From an uncultured Eubacteriales bacterium (GTDB taxonomy: Bacteria > Bacillota > Clostridia > Oscillospirales > CAG-272), in contig URDS01000010.1 of the NCBI GenBank assembly GCA_900546635.1, forward strand, positions 1-49,357: 49,357 nucleotides of DNA, read 5' to 3'. Positions 9,153 through 16,917 of this stretch are shown here, piece by piece; position 1 is the first letter of the stretch; every line of letters begins with the position of its first letter. The translations under genes were made by a program, and so were the position numbers. A model generated the notes under the pieces. It had not been told where the DNA came from. It searched no databases and worked only from the letters and a program-made list of their open reading frames with translations.

Positions 9153-9491
9153 TCAGAACATTCCGGGCATAGACAGATTGCCGGTGATTTTCGCCATTTC
9201 ACTCTCGCTTGCGGTATCTACTTTTTTAATTGCCTCATTGATTGCGGCAGTAATGACATCGGAGAGCGTTTCAATATCATCGGGATCTACGATTTCCGGT
9301 TTAATGTCTATATTCAGAATTTCACGTTTCCCGTTAATTTTAACTGTGACCATACCGCCGCCCGCCACGGCTTCATATTCTCTGGTTTCCAGTTCAGCCT
9401 GCAATGCAGCCATATCTTCCTGCATTTTCTGCGCCTGTTTCAGCATTCCGCTCATATTTTGCGCGCCGCCCTTTGGATAATTTGCTCTCAT
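9153..9491 (-). CDS. ybaB: YbaB/EbfC family nucleoid-associated protein
   Basis: The 112-residue protein shows the typical MLKQAQKMQEDMAALQAEL helix, the AGGGMVTVKINGK strand region and the DIKPEIVDPDDIETLSDVI block. Homologues are dimeric DNA-binding proteins. It sits between dnaX (18 nt upstream) and recR, its conserved place. The ATG at 9491 is preceded by GGAGGA. The N-terminus has a Gly-rich stretch before the conserved core. Confidence 0.95.
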   Translation of the reverse strand: MRANYPKGGAQNMSGMLKQAQKMQEDMAALQAELETREYEAVAGGGMVTVKINGKREILNIDIKPEIVDPDDIETLSDVITAAINEAIKKVDTASESEMAKITGNLSMPGMF

Positions 9492-9509
9492 CGTCTGTTC
9501 CTCCGATTT

Positions 9510-11108
9510 TCAATTTTCTGTGGTTTTGTCAAATGCGTCGAAAAAATCCGACTCGGTATCTGTATCCTTTTCCGCAAGTTCATAAATCAGCGCATCCGAA
9601 GTATACGGATGCCCTTCTTTTGCGGAGATCAGCATGGCCAACGAAGCTTTGGGTTCGGTCTCGCTCATCATCTTCATAATAAACGCGTTCTGAAAACGAA
9701 TATGGATTTTTCCGCTTCCCGTTTCCTTAAATCCACGTGAAGCGCCGCGCATACCGACCGCGCTCCTGTGCTCTTTTGAGAGAGATTCGACCAAATCCTG
9801 CCAATACGGCAACGGCTTCAGATCATTCGGTGCACGGTTCGCCATCGCAAAATCCGCTTTTTTTTCTTCAATCGTATTTTGTTTTTCGGATTTATTCGCG
9901 CCGTTTTCTTTTGGCGCCGCGGAAGCCGTATGCGCCGTCCCCGGCGTCATTCCCAGCGAAAGCAAAGCGGTTTTCTCCTCGAGCGCAGCGATTCTGGCCA
10001 GCAGCGCCTGCGAATCGTCCGAAAGTGAAGCATCGCACATTTTAATCAATGTGAGTTCGGCGATCAGACGTTTTATACTGCTGCTTTTCTGCATCTGATA
10101 CAGCGCCTCATCCATCAATCGAATATGATAAAGCAGTCCCTCCGAAGAATAGCGCTGGGCAAGTGCGCGCATTTCATCCATTTCCTCGCCGGTAACTTCT
10201 AAATATCGCTCCGGATATTTAGAAGTTTTCACAATCAGCAAATCCCGATAAAGCCCGATCAAATCCTGCCAAAACACCGCCAAATCCATAGAGGACGCGG
10301 CAATGCGATGGATCGAATCGAATATAGATTCAAAATCCTGATCCAGCACCGCCGACACCATTTTCCGCAACCTGTCCCCGCTGCTGATCCCCAGTGTCTC
10401 TTCTGCGCTGGCGGCATCAATACGAATGCCGGAACCACTGCAAAAATCAAGCAAACTGATGGCGTCCCGCATGCCGCCGCTGGAATGCTTGGCCAAAATC
10501 CAAGCAGCCTCCGGATCGAGTTCTATTTTTTCCTGTTCTGCGATATACAGCAAGCGGTCACGTATAATATTTGCCGAAATACGGCGAAAATCAAAGCGCT
10601 GACATCTGGAAACGATCGTTGCCGGCAGTTTCTGAAGTTCGGTTGTTGCCAAAATAAATACAACATGCGCAGGAGGTTCCTCCAGCGTTTTCAGCAATGC
10701 GTTAAAAGCCGAGATCGAAAGCATATGAACTTCATCAATGATATACACCCGATACTGCAGCGCGGAGGGCGTATAGACCACCTCGTCCCGAATCGCGCGC
10801 ACGGCATCTACGCCGTTATTCGAAGCAGCATCCATCTCCAGTACATCGGTAGCCGTTTCACAGTCAATAGACCGGCAGGCCGAACAAACGCCGCAGGGGT
10901 TTCCGTTTATCGGAGACTCGCAGTTGATCGCTTTTGCCAGAATTTTCGCACAAGAGGTTTTACCTGTTCCGCGGGGACCGCAAAACAAATACGCATGTGA
11001 AACCCGACGCTCCGCGGTCTCATATTTTAAAATATCTGTAATATGTTCCTGCCCGCAAACGTCGTCGAATGTAACCGGGCGCCACTTTCTGTATAAAGCC
11101 TGATACAT
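9510..11108 (-). CDS. dnaX: DNA polymerase III subunits gamma and tau
   Basis: The clamp-loader ATPase begins MYQALYRKWRP at 11108 (532 aa), with GGAGGT just upstream. An in-frame ATG at 11189 adds 27 residues that fit no family and is rejected. Visible motifs are the Walker A GPRGTGKTSCA, a four-Cys zinc module CESPINGNPCGVCSAC, Walker B DEVHML, and the SRCQRFDFR sensor. The C-terminal third is divergent and carries the polymerase-binding region. The gene follows the SRP RNA by less than 100 nt, an arrangement also found in Bacillus. Confidence 0.96.
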   Translation of the reverse strand: MYQALYRKWRPVTFDDVCGQEHITDILKYETAERRVSHAYLFCGPRGTGKTSCAKILAKAINCESPINGNPCGVCSACRSIDCETATDVLEMDAASNNGVDAVRAIRDEVVYTPSALQYRVYIIDEVHMLSISAFNALLKTLEEPPAHVVFILATTELQKLPATIVSRCQRFDFRRISANIIRDRLLYIAEQEKIELDPEAAWILAKHSSGGMRDAISLLDFCSGSGIRIDAASAEETLGISSGDRLRKMVSAVLDQDFESIFDSIHRIAASSMDLAVFWQDLIGLYRDLLIVKTSKYPERYLEVTGEEMDEMRALAQRYSSEGLLYHIRLMDEALYQMQKSSSIKRLIAELTLIKMCDASLSDDSQALLARIAALEEKTALLSLGMTPGTAHTASAAPKENGANKSEKQNTIEEKKADFAMANRAPNDLKPLPYWQDLVESLSKEHRSAVGMRGASRGFKETGSGKIHIRFQNAFIMKMMSETEPKASLAMLISAKEGHPYTSDALIYELAEKDTDTESDFFDAFDKTTEN

Positions 11109-11194
11109 TCCATACCTCCAAAAAAGAAAGCGAGGGCAAAAAATGCCGTCTCGCCCCAAGCAATCCAACCGCATAATAAGATCATACACCCGCT

Positions 11195-11460
11195 ATCGAA
11201 TGAATAAAGACAAGCGTTAACCGCTACTTCCGCTCAAAACAGGCGACCTCACGGCACATCAAACTTGCTGCTTAATGCTGCTTGGTTCCCCACCTGACAT
11301 GGTTCACAACCATTGATTGCGCAAGACCCATTTATCAACACGGTCATAACGGCGCAGACCACACCTTTACAACCCTCAAAACAGGAATCCACCCTCACTT
11401 TAGCGGATTGTGAGTTACAAGGGACCGCTACTCCCCCGGCTGGTATGACCTTATTATACG
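11195..11460 (-). ncRNA. ffs: signal recognition particle RNA, large Bacillus type
   Basis: The minus strand carries the SRP signature GAACCATGTCAGG followed by a GGAA tetraloop and AAGCAGCATTAAG (helix 8), and further 5' the block TGGGTCTTGCGCAA. The ends GGAGTAGCGGTCCCTTGTA and TGTGCCGTGAGGTCGCCTG form the Alu-domain arms. These blocks occur in the same order as in the roughly 270-nt Bacillus scRNA. The RNA is the scaffold of the particle that targets membrane proteins and carries an Alu domain, as expected in Firmicutes. The ends are approximate to about 10 nt. Confidence 0.93.
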
Positions 11461-11483
11461 GTCGGATATTCAGTTCAGGATTC

Positions 11484-11512
11484 AGTATAACAGATTTTTA
11501 TAGATTTTGCAA
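11484..11512 (-). promoter_or_regulatory. sigma-A promoter of the SRP RNA gene
   Basis: On minus, -35 TTGCAA (11512-11507), a 17-nt spacer and -10 TATACT (11489-11484). A second TATAAT lies closer to the RNA 5' end, near 11455, with a poor -35. Confidence 0.75.
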
Positions 11513-11532
11513 TACCTTTATCAAAACACTTT

Positions 11533-12279
11533 TCAGGAAACCGTTTCTATTTTTGCTGCCACTGTATGCCCGCTCTCCGCGTCAATATATAAAACAGCCC
11601 TGTGCGTATCCGACACAATCACGCTGCATTCAAGCATACCGACACGTTTTTTTTCTTCAATCCGATAGCTGCCAGGTTTAAAATAATACTCAAAAAAACG
11701 ATCGCCGTTTTCCGCACTGTCAAGGTAGCAAAGATAGCGAAGCGTACCGTTCATGCAAACATCCAAACAAATGTTGGCACAGTAATATCGTTTGAGAAAC
11801 AGAATGCCGTCTCCATCCTGCTCTTTAAAATTCACTTTGGAACCAAACAAAGCTGAAAGTAATTTTTTTGCTTCCGATATTCGCGCATCCTCCATATCCG
11901 CATCCAAGCGCGCCGGTCCGGCTGCCGAAGCGCCCAGGGCATCGATATTCATCTCCAACTGTTTGAGCGCTTCTCGGCTATATGAGAAATTGCTAAGCTG
12001 AGCCGCTATACTTTGGAGTCCGCTGCGATGTCCTGACAGCGCCAGCAATAGTTTTTCTTTTGACGCTTCATTTAAATCCGCAAACGCCAAATAGTTTTTT
12101 ACATGTGAACCGTCGCATTTTTCCTCTATGCATCGCTCGATCTCCGCACCCGCCAGTGACAGTGCGGCTTCGGTAACGGCCGCTTCTGTTTTATATAAAT
12201 ACCATCCGCTTACAGCCGCGGATAAAAAACCGGCAATGCCGATTGCAACAGAAATCATGTTCACAATTCCGCGCTTCAT
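11533..12279 (-). CDS. membrane-anchored protein, possibly YpeB-like
   Basis: The protein has 248 residues with one N-terminal membrane anchor (residues 8-28, ISVAIGIAGFLSAAVSGWYLY) and an extracytoplasmic remainder. The text ARISEAKKLL and, at the end, CSVIVSDTHRAVLYIDAESGHTVAAK resembles a PepSY repeat. The overall plan (anchor, helical middle, PepSY-like end) recalls the spore germination protein YpeB, but it is about half that length. I treat YpeB kinship as a hypothesis only. The ATG has a TGAGGT site. It is divergent from holB and ends close to the SRP RNA promoter. Confidence 0.5.
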   Translation of the reverse strand: MKRGIVNMISVAIGIAGFLSAAVSGWYLYKTEAAVTEAALSLAGAEIERCIEEKCDGSHVKNYLAFADLNEASKEKLLLALSGHRSGLQSIAAQLSNFSYSREALKQLEMNIDALGASAAGPARLDADMEDARISEAKKLLSALFGSKVNFKEQDGDGILFLKRYYCANICLDVCMNGTLRYLCYLDSAENGDRFFEYYFKPGSYRIEEKKRVGMLECSVIVSDTHRAVLYIDAESGHTVAAKIETVS

Positions 12280-12368
12280 TTTTTACCTCACATCTCTTTT
12301 GTATATATTGTGCGCATTTTTCTGCTTTGTATCATAAAAATTGCCGATGAAGCAGGCAGAAATAGTAT

Positions 12369-12397
12369 TTGACATTATCCATAAGGTTTGGTATAAT
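12369..12397 (+). promoter_or_regulatory. sigma-A promoter of holB
   Basis: A full consensus promoter: -35 TTGACA (12369-12374), 17-nt spacer, -10 TATAAT (12392-12397). Transcription should start near 12404, which rules out any holB start codon upstream of that point. Confidence 0.88.
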
Positions 12398-12427
12398 TTC
12401 AATAAATACAATACAGAGGATACGGGC

Positions 12428-13429
12428 GTGAAAAAATTTTTTCCTACGGTATACGGGAACGAAAAGCTGAAAAAAAAATTAGCCGCCGATATTTCGGACG
12501 GTAAATTTTTACATGCTTATATTCTCTCCGGTCCTCCCGGCAGCGGCAAACATACATTCGCATTGCAAATCGCCGCGGCGCTTCACTGCAAAGATGCGCA
12601 TACACGTCCCTGCGGCAGTTGTGAAAACTGCCGGAAAATTCTAAACCGGATTTCACCGGATGTTTTATTTTTCGGCAAAGAAAACGGTAAAAAAGAATTT
12701 TCGGTCAGCATCATTCGTGAAATTCGAGAAACGCTCTATGTCACGCCGAGCGAACTGGAAAAGCGGATCTATATTATCGAGGATGCGGAATTGATGAACG
12801 CAAATGCACAGAATGCATTTTTAAAAACGTTAGAAGAACCGCCGCCTTTTGTCATTTTTATTCTTTTATGCGCCGATACGGGAAATTTACTGGAAACGGT
12901 CAAAAGCCGGGCGCCTGTGCTGTATACGGAACCGCTTTCCGATTCGGATTTGCGCGCTTTTCTTTCGGAAAACGCACCCGGTATCGCACCGGAGCGGTTA
13001 AATAAAATTATTTTAGAATCCGCCGGAAATGCCGGGTATGCGCTGACCCTCTGTAAGGATGATGAAAAGATTGACCGACTGCGAACACTGACTCTGCGTT
13101 TTATGGAAGCGCTTACCGCGGCGATACCCAACCAGCTCGGTCAAATGTGCGATGCGCTTCCCTCCGATGCTTCTGAATTTCTTGAATTTCTGCAGCTTTT
13201 AAAATACGCGCTTCGAGATGCGGCGCTTCTCCGGTACGCCGACAACATTTCGCTTTTGTTCTTCTCAGACGCGGAACAAGCGGGAGAATTTGCCTGTAAA
13301 ATTACAATGCCGAAAGTTTTAAAACTGATCGATGCCGCCGATCTCCTCTCCGAAAAAATCAATTTATACATGAATCTGCGTCTTGCGGCAGCCGCATTCT
13401 GCGGCGATTGCAGACGAATACTGAAATGA
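12428..13429 (+). CDS. holB: DNA polymerase III subunit delta'
   Basis: The clamp-loader delta' subunit has 333 residues from a GTG at 12428, which has an AGAGGA site and lies 24 nt after the predicted transcript start. The open frame extends upstream to 12341 but that part contains the promoter. The P-loop reads GPPGSGKHT, with His in place of the usual Ser/Thr, in line with delta' subunits that do not hydrolyse ATP. A zinc module CKD...CGSCENC follows. It is the first gene of the holB-ricT pair, as in Bacillus. Confidence 0.92.
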   Translation: MKKFFPTVYGNEKLKKKLAADISDGKFLHAYILSGPPGSGKHTFALQIAAALHCKDAHTRPCGSCENCRKILNRISPDVLFFGKENGKKEFSVSIIREIRETLYVTPSELEKRIYIIEDAELMNANAQNAFLKTLEEPPPFVIFILLCADTGNLLETVKSRAPVLYTEPLSDSDLRAFLSENAPGIAPERLNKIILESAGNAGYALTLCKDDEKIDRLRTLTLRFMEALTAAIPNQLGQMCDALPSDASEFLEFLQLLKYALRDAALLRYADNISLLFFSDAEQAGEFACKITMPKVLKLIDAADLLSEKINLYMNLRLAAAAFCGDCRRILK

Positions 13430-13436
13430 GGTTTTT

Positions 13437-14339
13437 ATGTGCAATAAAGAAACAAATGAAACGATTTCCCCTCTTGTCGATGGTGTGGAAATCATCGGTA
13501 TAAAATTCAAACCGTCCGGCAAAGTATATTACTTTGCTGCCGGAAAAACCAAAGCCAATGTGCAGGACAGTGTGATCGTTGAAACCGCGCGCGGGATCGA
13601 ACTCGGCCTTGTGGCGGTTCCGAATAAAATGGTTCCGGCAGCCGATATTGTTCCCCCGCTGCGTCCCGTCCTCCGTGTCGCTTCTTCTGAGGATGTCAAA
13701 CATGCTGAAGAAAACCGACGCCGTGAAGCCGAAGCTTTTGAAGTTTGCCGTCAAAAAATCGCCGATCATAAACTCGAAATGAATCTTGTGGAAGCGGAAT
13801 ATACATTTGACAATTCCAAATTGTTGTTTTATTTTACCGCTGACGGACGCGTAGACTTTCGTGATTTGGTAAAGGATCTGGCATCGATTTTCAGGACACG
13901 CATTGAGCTTCGTCAAATCGGGATCCGGGATGAAGCAAAAATGCTCGGCGGTCTCGGTATCTGCGGACGGCCGTTTTGCTGCAGTTCGTTTCTGTCCGAT
14001 TTTGCACAGGTTTCCATCAAAATGGCAAAGGAACAAAATTTCTCTCTCAACTCCGCTAAAATTTCAGGCGCATGCGGACGTTTGATGTGTTGTTTGCGCT
14101 TTGAGCATGAAACATATGAGGAAGCCATCCGCAAAACACCGCCAATCGGCGCACTGGTCGATACTTCGGCCGGTCAAGGCATTGTCACGGAAACCAGTCC
14201 CCTGTCAGGCTTTGTCAAAGTAAAGCTGGAAGACAAGCCGGAAGCGCCGCGCGTTTTCCACTGCGAAGAAATTACGGTATTAGCTCAGAAAAATCCGGCA
14301 AAAAGAACAAAGTCGCCGGAGAGCGGAGACGCGTCCTGA
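13437..14339 (+). CDS. ricT: PSP1-domain protein RicT (YaaT)
   Basis: The 300-residue protein has the PSP1 C-terminal domain with the two diagnostic cysteine motifs CGRPFCC and CGRLMCC near residues 180 and 219. In Bacillus, YaaT (RicT) joins YlbF and YmcA in a complex that carries Fe-S clusters and assists RNase Y processing and Spo0A phosphorylation. It follows holB by 7 nt, which is the conserved order. The ATG at 13437 is used. The tail after residue 285 is low complexity. Confidence 0.92.
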   Translation: MCNKETNETISPLVDGVEIIGIKFKPSGKVYYFAAGKTKANVQDSVIVETARGIELGLVAVPNKMVPAADIVPPLRPVLRVASSEDVKHAEENRRREAEAFEVCRQKIADHKLEMNLVEAEYTFDNSKLLFYFTADGRVDFRDLVKDLASIFRTRIELRQIGIRDEAKMLGGLGICGRPFCCSSFLSDFAQVSIKMAKEQNFSLNSAKISGACGRLMCCLRFEHETYEEAIRKTPPIGALVDTSAGQGIVTETSPLSGFVKVKLEDKPEAPRVFHCEEITVLAQKNPAKRTKSPESGDAS

Positions 14340-14378
14340 GCGATATAAATTTTACTGTAAAAAATTTTGGTTTTGCTA

Positions 14379-14406
14379 TTGATTTTTCGGGAATTTATGT
14401 TACAAT
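14379..14406 (+). promoter_or_regulatory. probable sigma-A promoter of the ferredoxin gene
   Basis: -35 TTGATT (14379-14384), 16-nt spacer, -10 TACAAT (14401-14406), 30 nt ahead of the start codon. Confidence 0.65.
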
Positions 14407-14435
14407 TAAGCTATCATTTTACGGAGGTGTTAAAA

Positions 14436-14606
14436 ATGGCATACAAAATTTCTGACGATTGTATCGCGTGCGGCGCTTGCGAAAGCGAATGTCCCGTAGG
14501 CGCGATCAGCGAGCAGGACGGGAAAATGGTTATCGACCCGGAAACTTGTATCGAGTGCGGTGCCTGCGCCGGGGTTTGCCCTGTAGATGCGCCGTCGGCT
14601 GAGTAA
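14436..14606 (+). CDS. 2[4Fe-4S] ferredoxin
   Basis: The 56-residue protein carries two classic cluster motifs, CIACGACESECPVGAI and CIECGACAGVCPVDA, each C-x2-C-x2-C-x3-CP. It is a small soluble electron carrier of clostridial type, a plausible partner for the indolepyruvate oxidoreductase later in the window. The ATG at 14436 has GGAGGTG 7 nt upstream. An in-frame start at 14367 would place the promoter inside the gene. It is monocistronic, with its own promoter and a following hairpin. Confidence 0.96.
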   Translation: MAYKISDDCIACGACESECPVGAISEQDGKMVIDPETCIECGACAGVCPVDAPSAE

Positions 14607-14632
14607 CAATCGACTGACATCAAAATACATAC

Positions 14633-14672
14633 AAGAAGCGGATCCGATTTTATCGCATCCGCTTCTTAATTT
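14633..14672 (+). terminator. hairpin after the ferredoxin gene
   Basis: Perfect 11-bp arms AAGAAGCGGAT and ATCCGCTTCTT with a 13-nt loop. The following T content is modest (AATTTAAG), so termination may be leaky into the next gene, which starts only a few bases later. Confidence 0.65.
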
Positions 14673-14678
14673 AAGAAA

Positions 14679-15440
14679 ATGATAAACAACACTTTTATTA
14701 TGCCGGATGAACGTTTAGATCACGTCAACGAAAACATCACGCTGATTCAAAAGAAAAACGGACTTACTTTCGGTACCGATGCCCTTTTGCTTGCCGCATT
14801 TATTCGGCCGCATCCGACCAAAACCGCGCTGGACTTCGGCGCAGGCAGCGGCATTCTTTCTTTTTTGTGCGCCGCACGACACAAATTCCGCCGCATCGGC
14901 GCGGTAGAGATGCAGGTAGAATTCTGTAATTTGATTGAACGCAATATTGTCTTGAATCATTTTGAAAAAGAAGTGGTCTGCATAAACGAAGATATTCGAC
15001 TGCTGCATCAAAATAAACTCGGATTTGAAGCGGACGTGATTTTTTCCAATCCCCCCTATATGCGCGCGGGCAGCGGTAAAACCAATCTTCACACGATAAA
15101 AACCATGGCCCGTCATGAAATATGCGGAGATATTTACGATTTTTGCGCGGCTGCCGCACGAAATCTAAAATTCGGCGGATTGTTTTACGCGGTCTACCGA
15201 CCGGATCGTATGGCTGAACTCTTTTCTGCCATGCGTTCCGCCGATCTTGAACCCAAGCGTCTGACTATGGTATATCCGGACAGCGCTTCCCCACCCGCTT
15301 TGCTGCTGACAGAAGCAAAAAAAGGCGCCAATCCGAGTCTCAAAAACACAAAGCCGCTGATTCTTTATGAGGATATTACGCACACTAAGTATACAGAAGA
15401 CTTTCAATATATTTACGACAATGGAAATTTTAAGGAGTAA
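14679..15440 (+). CDS. tRNA1(Val) adenine-N6-methyltransferase family protein
   Basis: This 253-residue class I methyltransferase starts DERLDHV and then shows LTFGTDALLLAAF, the SAM-binding loop DFGAGSGIL and the catalytic NPPY motif near residue 127. That set is typical of TrmN6/YfiC and Bacillus YabB, which methylate A37 of tRNA-Val in Gammaproteobacteria. The substrate in Firmicutes is less certain. It directly abuts rsmI, as yabB does in related genomes. No strong ribosome site precedes the ATG. Confidence 0.88.
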   Translation: MINNTFIMPDERLDHVNENITLIQKKNGLTFGTDALLLAAFIRPHPTKTALDFGAGSGILSFLCAARHKFRRIGAVEMQVEFCNLIERNIVLNHFEKEVVCINEDIRLLHQNKLGFEADVIFSNPPYMRAGSGKTNLHTIKTMARHEICGDIYDFCAAAARNLKFGGLFYAVYRPDRMAELFSAMRSADLEPKRLTMVYPDSASPPALLLTEAKKGANPSLKNTKPLILYEDITHTKYTEDFQYIYDNGNFKE

Positions 15441-16358
15441 ATGGTGAACAAGAATATACAGCCTTCTGCTTTAGAGAAAGAAAAAAATCAAATACAAAAA
15501 GAAACCTTATATTTGGTTGCGACGCCGATTGGAAATTTGGGGGATTTATCCGAGCGTGCGCGTAAAGTATTGTCCGAGGTTGATTTCATTGCCGCAGAAG
15601 ATACCCGAAATACACGGAGACTGCTTTCGCATCTCGGTATTTCCGGGGAAATGATCAGCTATCATGAGCATAACAAAAAAAGTCGCGGTGAAGAAATTCT
15701 GCAAAGACTTCAATCCGGAGCAAACTGCGCGCTTGTAACCGACGCCGGTATGCCGGCCATCAGTGACCCGGGCGAAGATCTCGTTCGCCTTTGCGCGGAA
15801 AACGGCATAACGGTCACTGCCGTTCCCGGCCCCTGTGCAGCGGTGACGGCGCTGGCTCTATCCGCTCTGTGTACGGGACGATTTGTTTTTGAAGGTTTTT
15901 TACCCGTCGAACGTGTCAAACGCGCCGAACGGTTGGAAGCCATAAAAAATGATTCTCGAACCCTGATCCTTTACGAAGCACCGCACCGCTTGCTCAAAAC
16001 ACTTACAGATCTCCAAACGGCGCTTGGAAACCGTTCAATAGCGCTTTGCCGGGAACTGACAAAACTAAACGAAGAAATTCTTCGAATGACGCTTTCTGAC
16101 GCTTTGGAATTTTACAATGAACACGCGCCCAGAGGAGAATACGTGCTTGTACTGGCGGGCGCCGATAATACCGCGCAAACGCCTCAATTTTGGCATGATA
16201 TGACCATTGAAGCGCATGTGAATCACTATATTGCAGCAGGGCTGCAAAAAACGGAGGCGATCAAAGCCGCAGCCAAAGACCGCGGCGTTCCCAAAAATAA
16301 AATTTATAACGAATATGTCCATCTTAATTCGGAAAACAAAAACGAGGACAAAATATGA
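15441..16358 (+). CDS. rsmI: 16S rRNA 2'-O-ribose C1402 methyltransferase
   Basis: The 305-residue protein is a member of the tetrapyrrole-methylase fold family. The RsmI blocks are LVATPIGNLGDLSERA, AAEDTRNTRRLL, DAGMPAISDPG and VPGPCAA. The C-terminal helical extension (KTEAIKAAAKDRGVPKNKIYN) is also typical. The start ATG follows the previous stop directly and has AAGGAG inside that gene's end. Confidence 0.96.
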   Translation: MVNKNIQPSALEKEKNQIQKETLYLVATPIGNLGDLSERARKVLSEVDFIAAEDTRNTRRLLSHLGISGEMISYHEHNKKSRGEEILQRLQSGANCALVTDAGMPAISDPGEDLVRLCAENGITVTAVPGPCAAVTALALSALCTGRFVFEGFLPVERVKRAERLEAIKNDSRTLILYEAPHRLLKTLTDLQTALGNRSIALCRELTKLNEEILRMTLSDALEFYNEHAPRGEYVLVLAGADNTAQTPQFWHDMTIEAHVNHYIAAGLQKTEAIKAAAKDRGVPKNKIYNEYVHLNSENKNEDKI

Positions 16359-16888
16359 AAATTGCAGTTTTCGGGTACAGCGGAAGCGGAAAATCTACAC
16401 TTGCACGCTTTTTAGGACAAAAATACGGTATCCCGGTGTTGCATTTGGATACCGTAAATTTTAACGAAAACTGGCAGGAAAGGCCGCTTAATCAGGCCTT
16501 AAAAGATGTTGCCGATTTTATGTTGAACACCGCTTGGGTAATTGACGGAAATTACAAGAAATTTCTGCAAAACGAACGATTTCAACAAGCTGATTTTTTG
16601 ATCTTTTTAGACTTTAACCGGTTCATCTGCTTTTTTCGTGCGCTGAGACGATATTTTCATTATCGCGGACAAACGAGAGAATGTATGGCAAACGGCTGTA
16701 TAGAAAAATTTGACTGGGAATTTGTACGTTGGATTTTGTTTGAAAGCCGGACGCGAAAAAGAAAGAAACAACAGCGGGAAATTCTTCAAACATATTCCGA
16801 AAAAGCAATCATCATAAAGAATCAAAAGCAACTGAATGATTTCATGCAAAATTATACGCAGATATTACAAAAAGGAGTCGTAAAATAA
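16355..16888 (+). CDS. P-loop kinase-like protein (adenylate-kinase/FlaR type)
   Basis: The 177-residue NTPase starts with the Walker A GYSGSGKST at residues 7-15, followed by LHLDTVNF, WVIDGNY and DFLIFLDFNR. This pattern is found in small kinases annotated as adenylate-kinase-like or DNA topology modulation (FlaR) proteins, whose substrates are unknown. The start overlaps the rsmI stop as ATGA, so it is translationally coupled. The stop codon lies within the loop of the following terminator. Confidence 0.75.
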   Translation: MKIAVFGYSGSGKSTLARFLGQKYGIPVLHLDTVNFNENWQERPLNQALKDVADFMLNTAWVIDGNYKKFLQNERFQQADFLIFLDFNRFICFFRALRRYFHYRGQTRECMANGCIEKFDWEFVRWILFESRTRKRKKQQREILQTYSEKAIIIKNQKQLNDFMQNYTQILQKGVVK

Positions 16889-16903
16889 TGCGACTCCTTT
16901 TGT
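16870..16903 (+). terminator. intrinsic terminator overlapping the kinase stop codon
   Basis: Arms AAAAGGAGTCG (16870-16880) and CGACTCCTTTT (16891-16901), loop of 10 nt containing the TAA stop, then TTG. It ends the trmN6-like/rsmI/kinase operon and, by its A-run, can serve the opposite strand too. Confidence 0.8.
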
Positions 16904-16917
16904 CATATAAATCAAAT

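Noticed and set aside
9510..11189. dnaX start at 11189
   Set aside because: The extra 27 residues fit no family, and GGAGGT precedes the ATG at 11108, where the protein starts MYQALYRKWRP.
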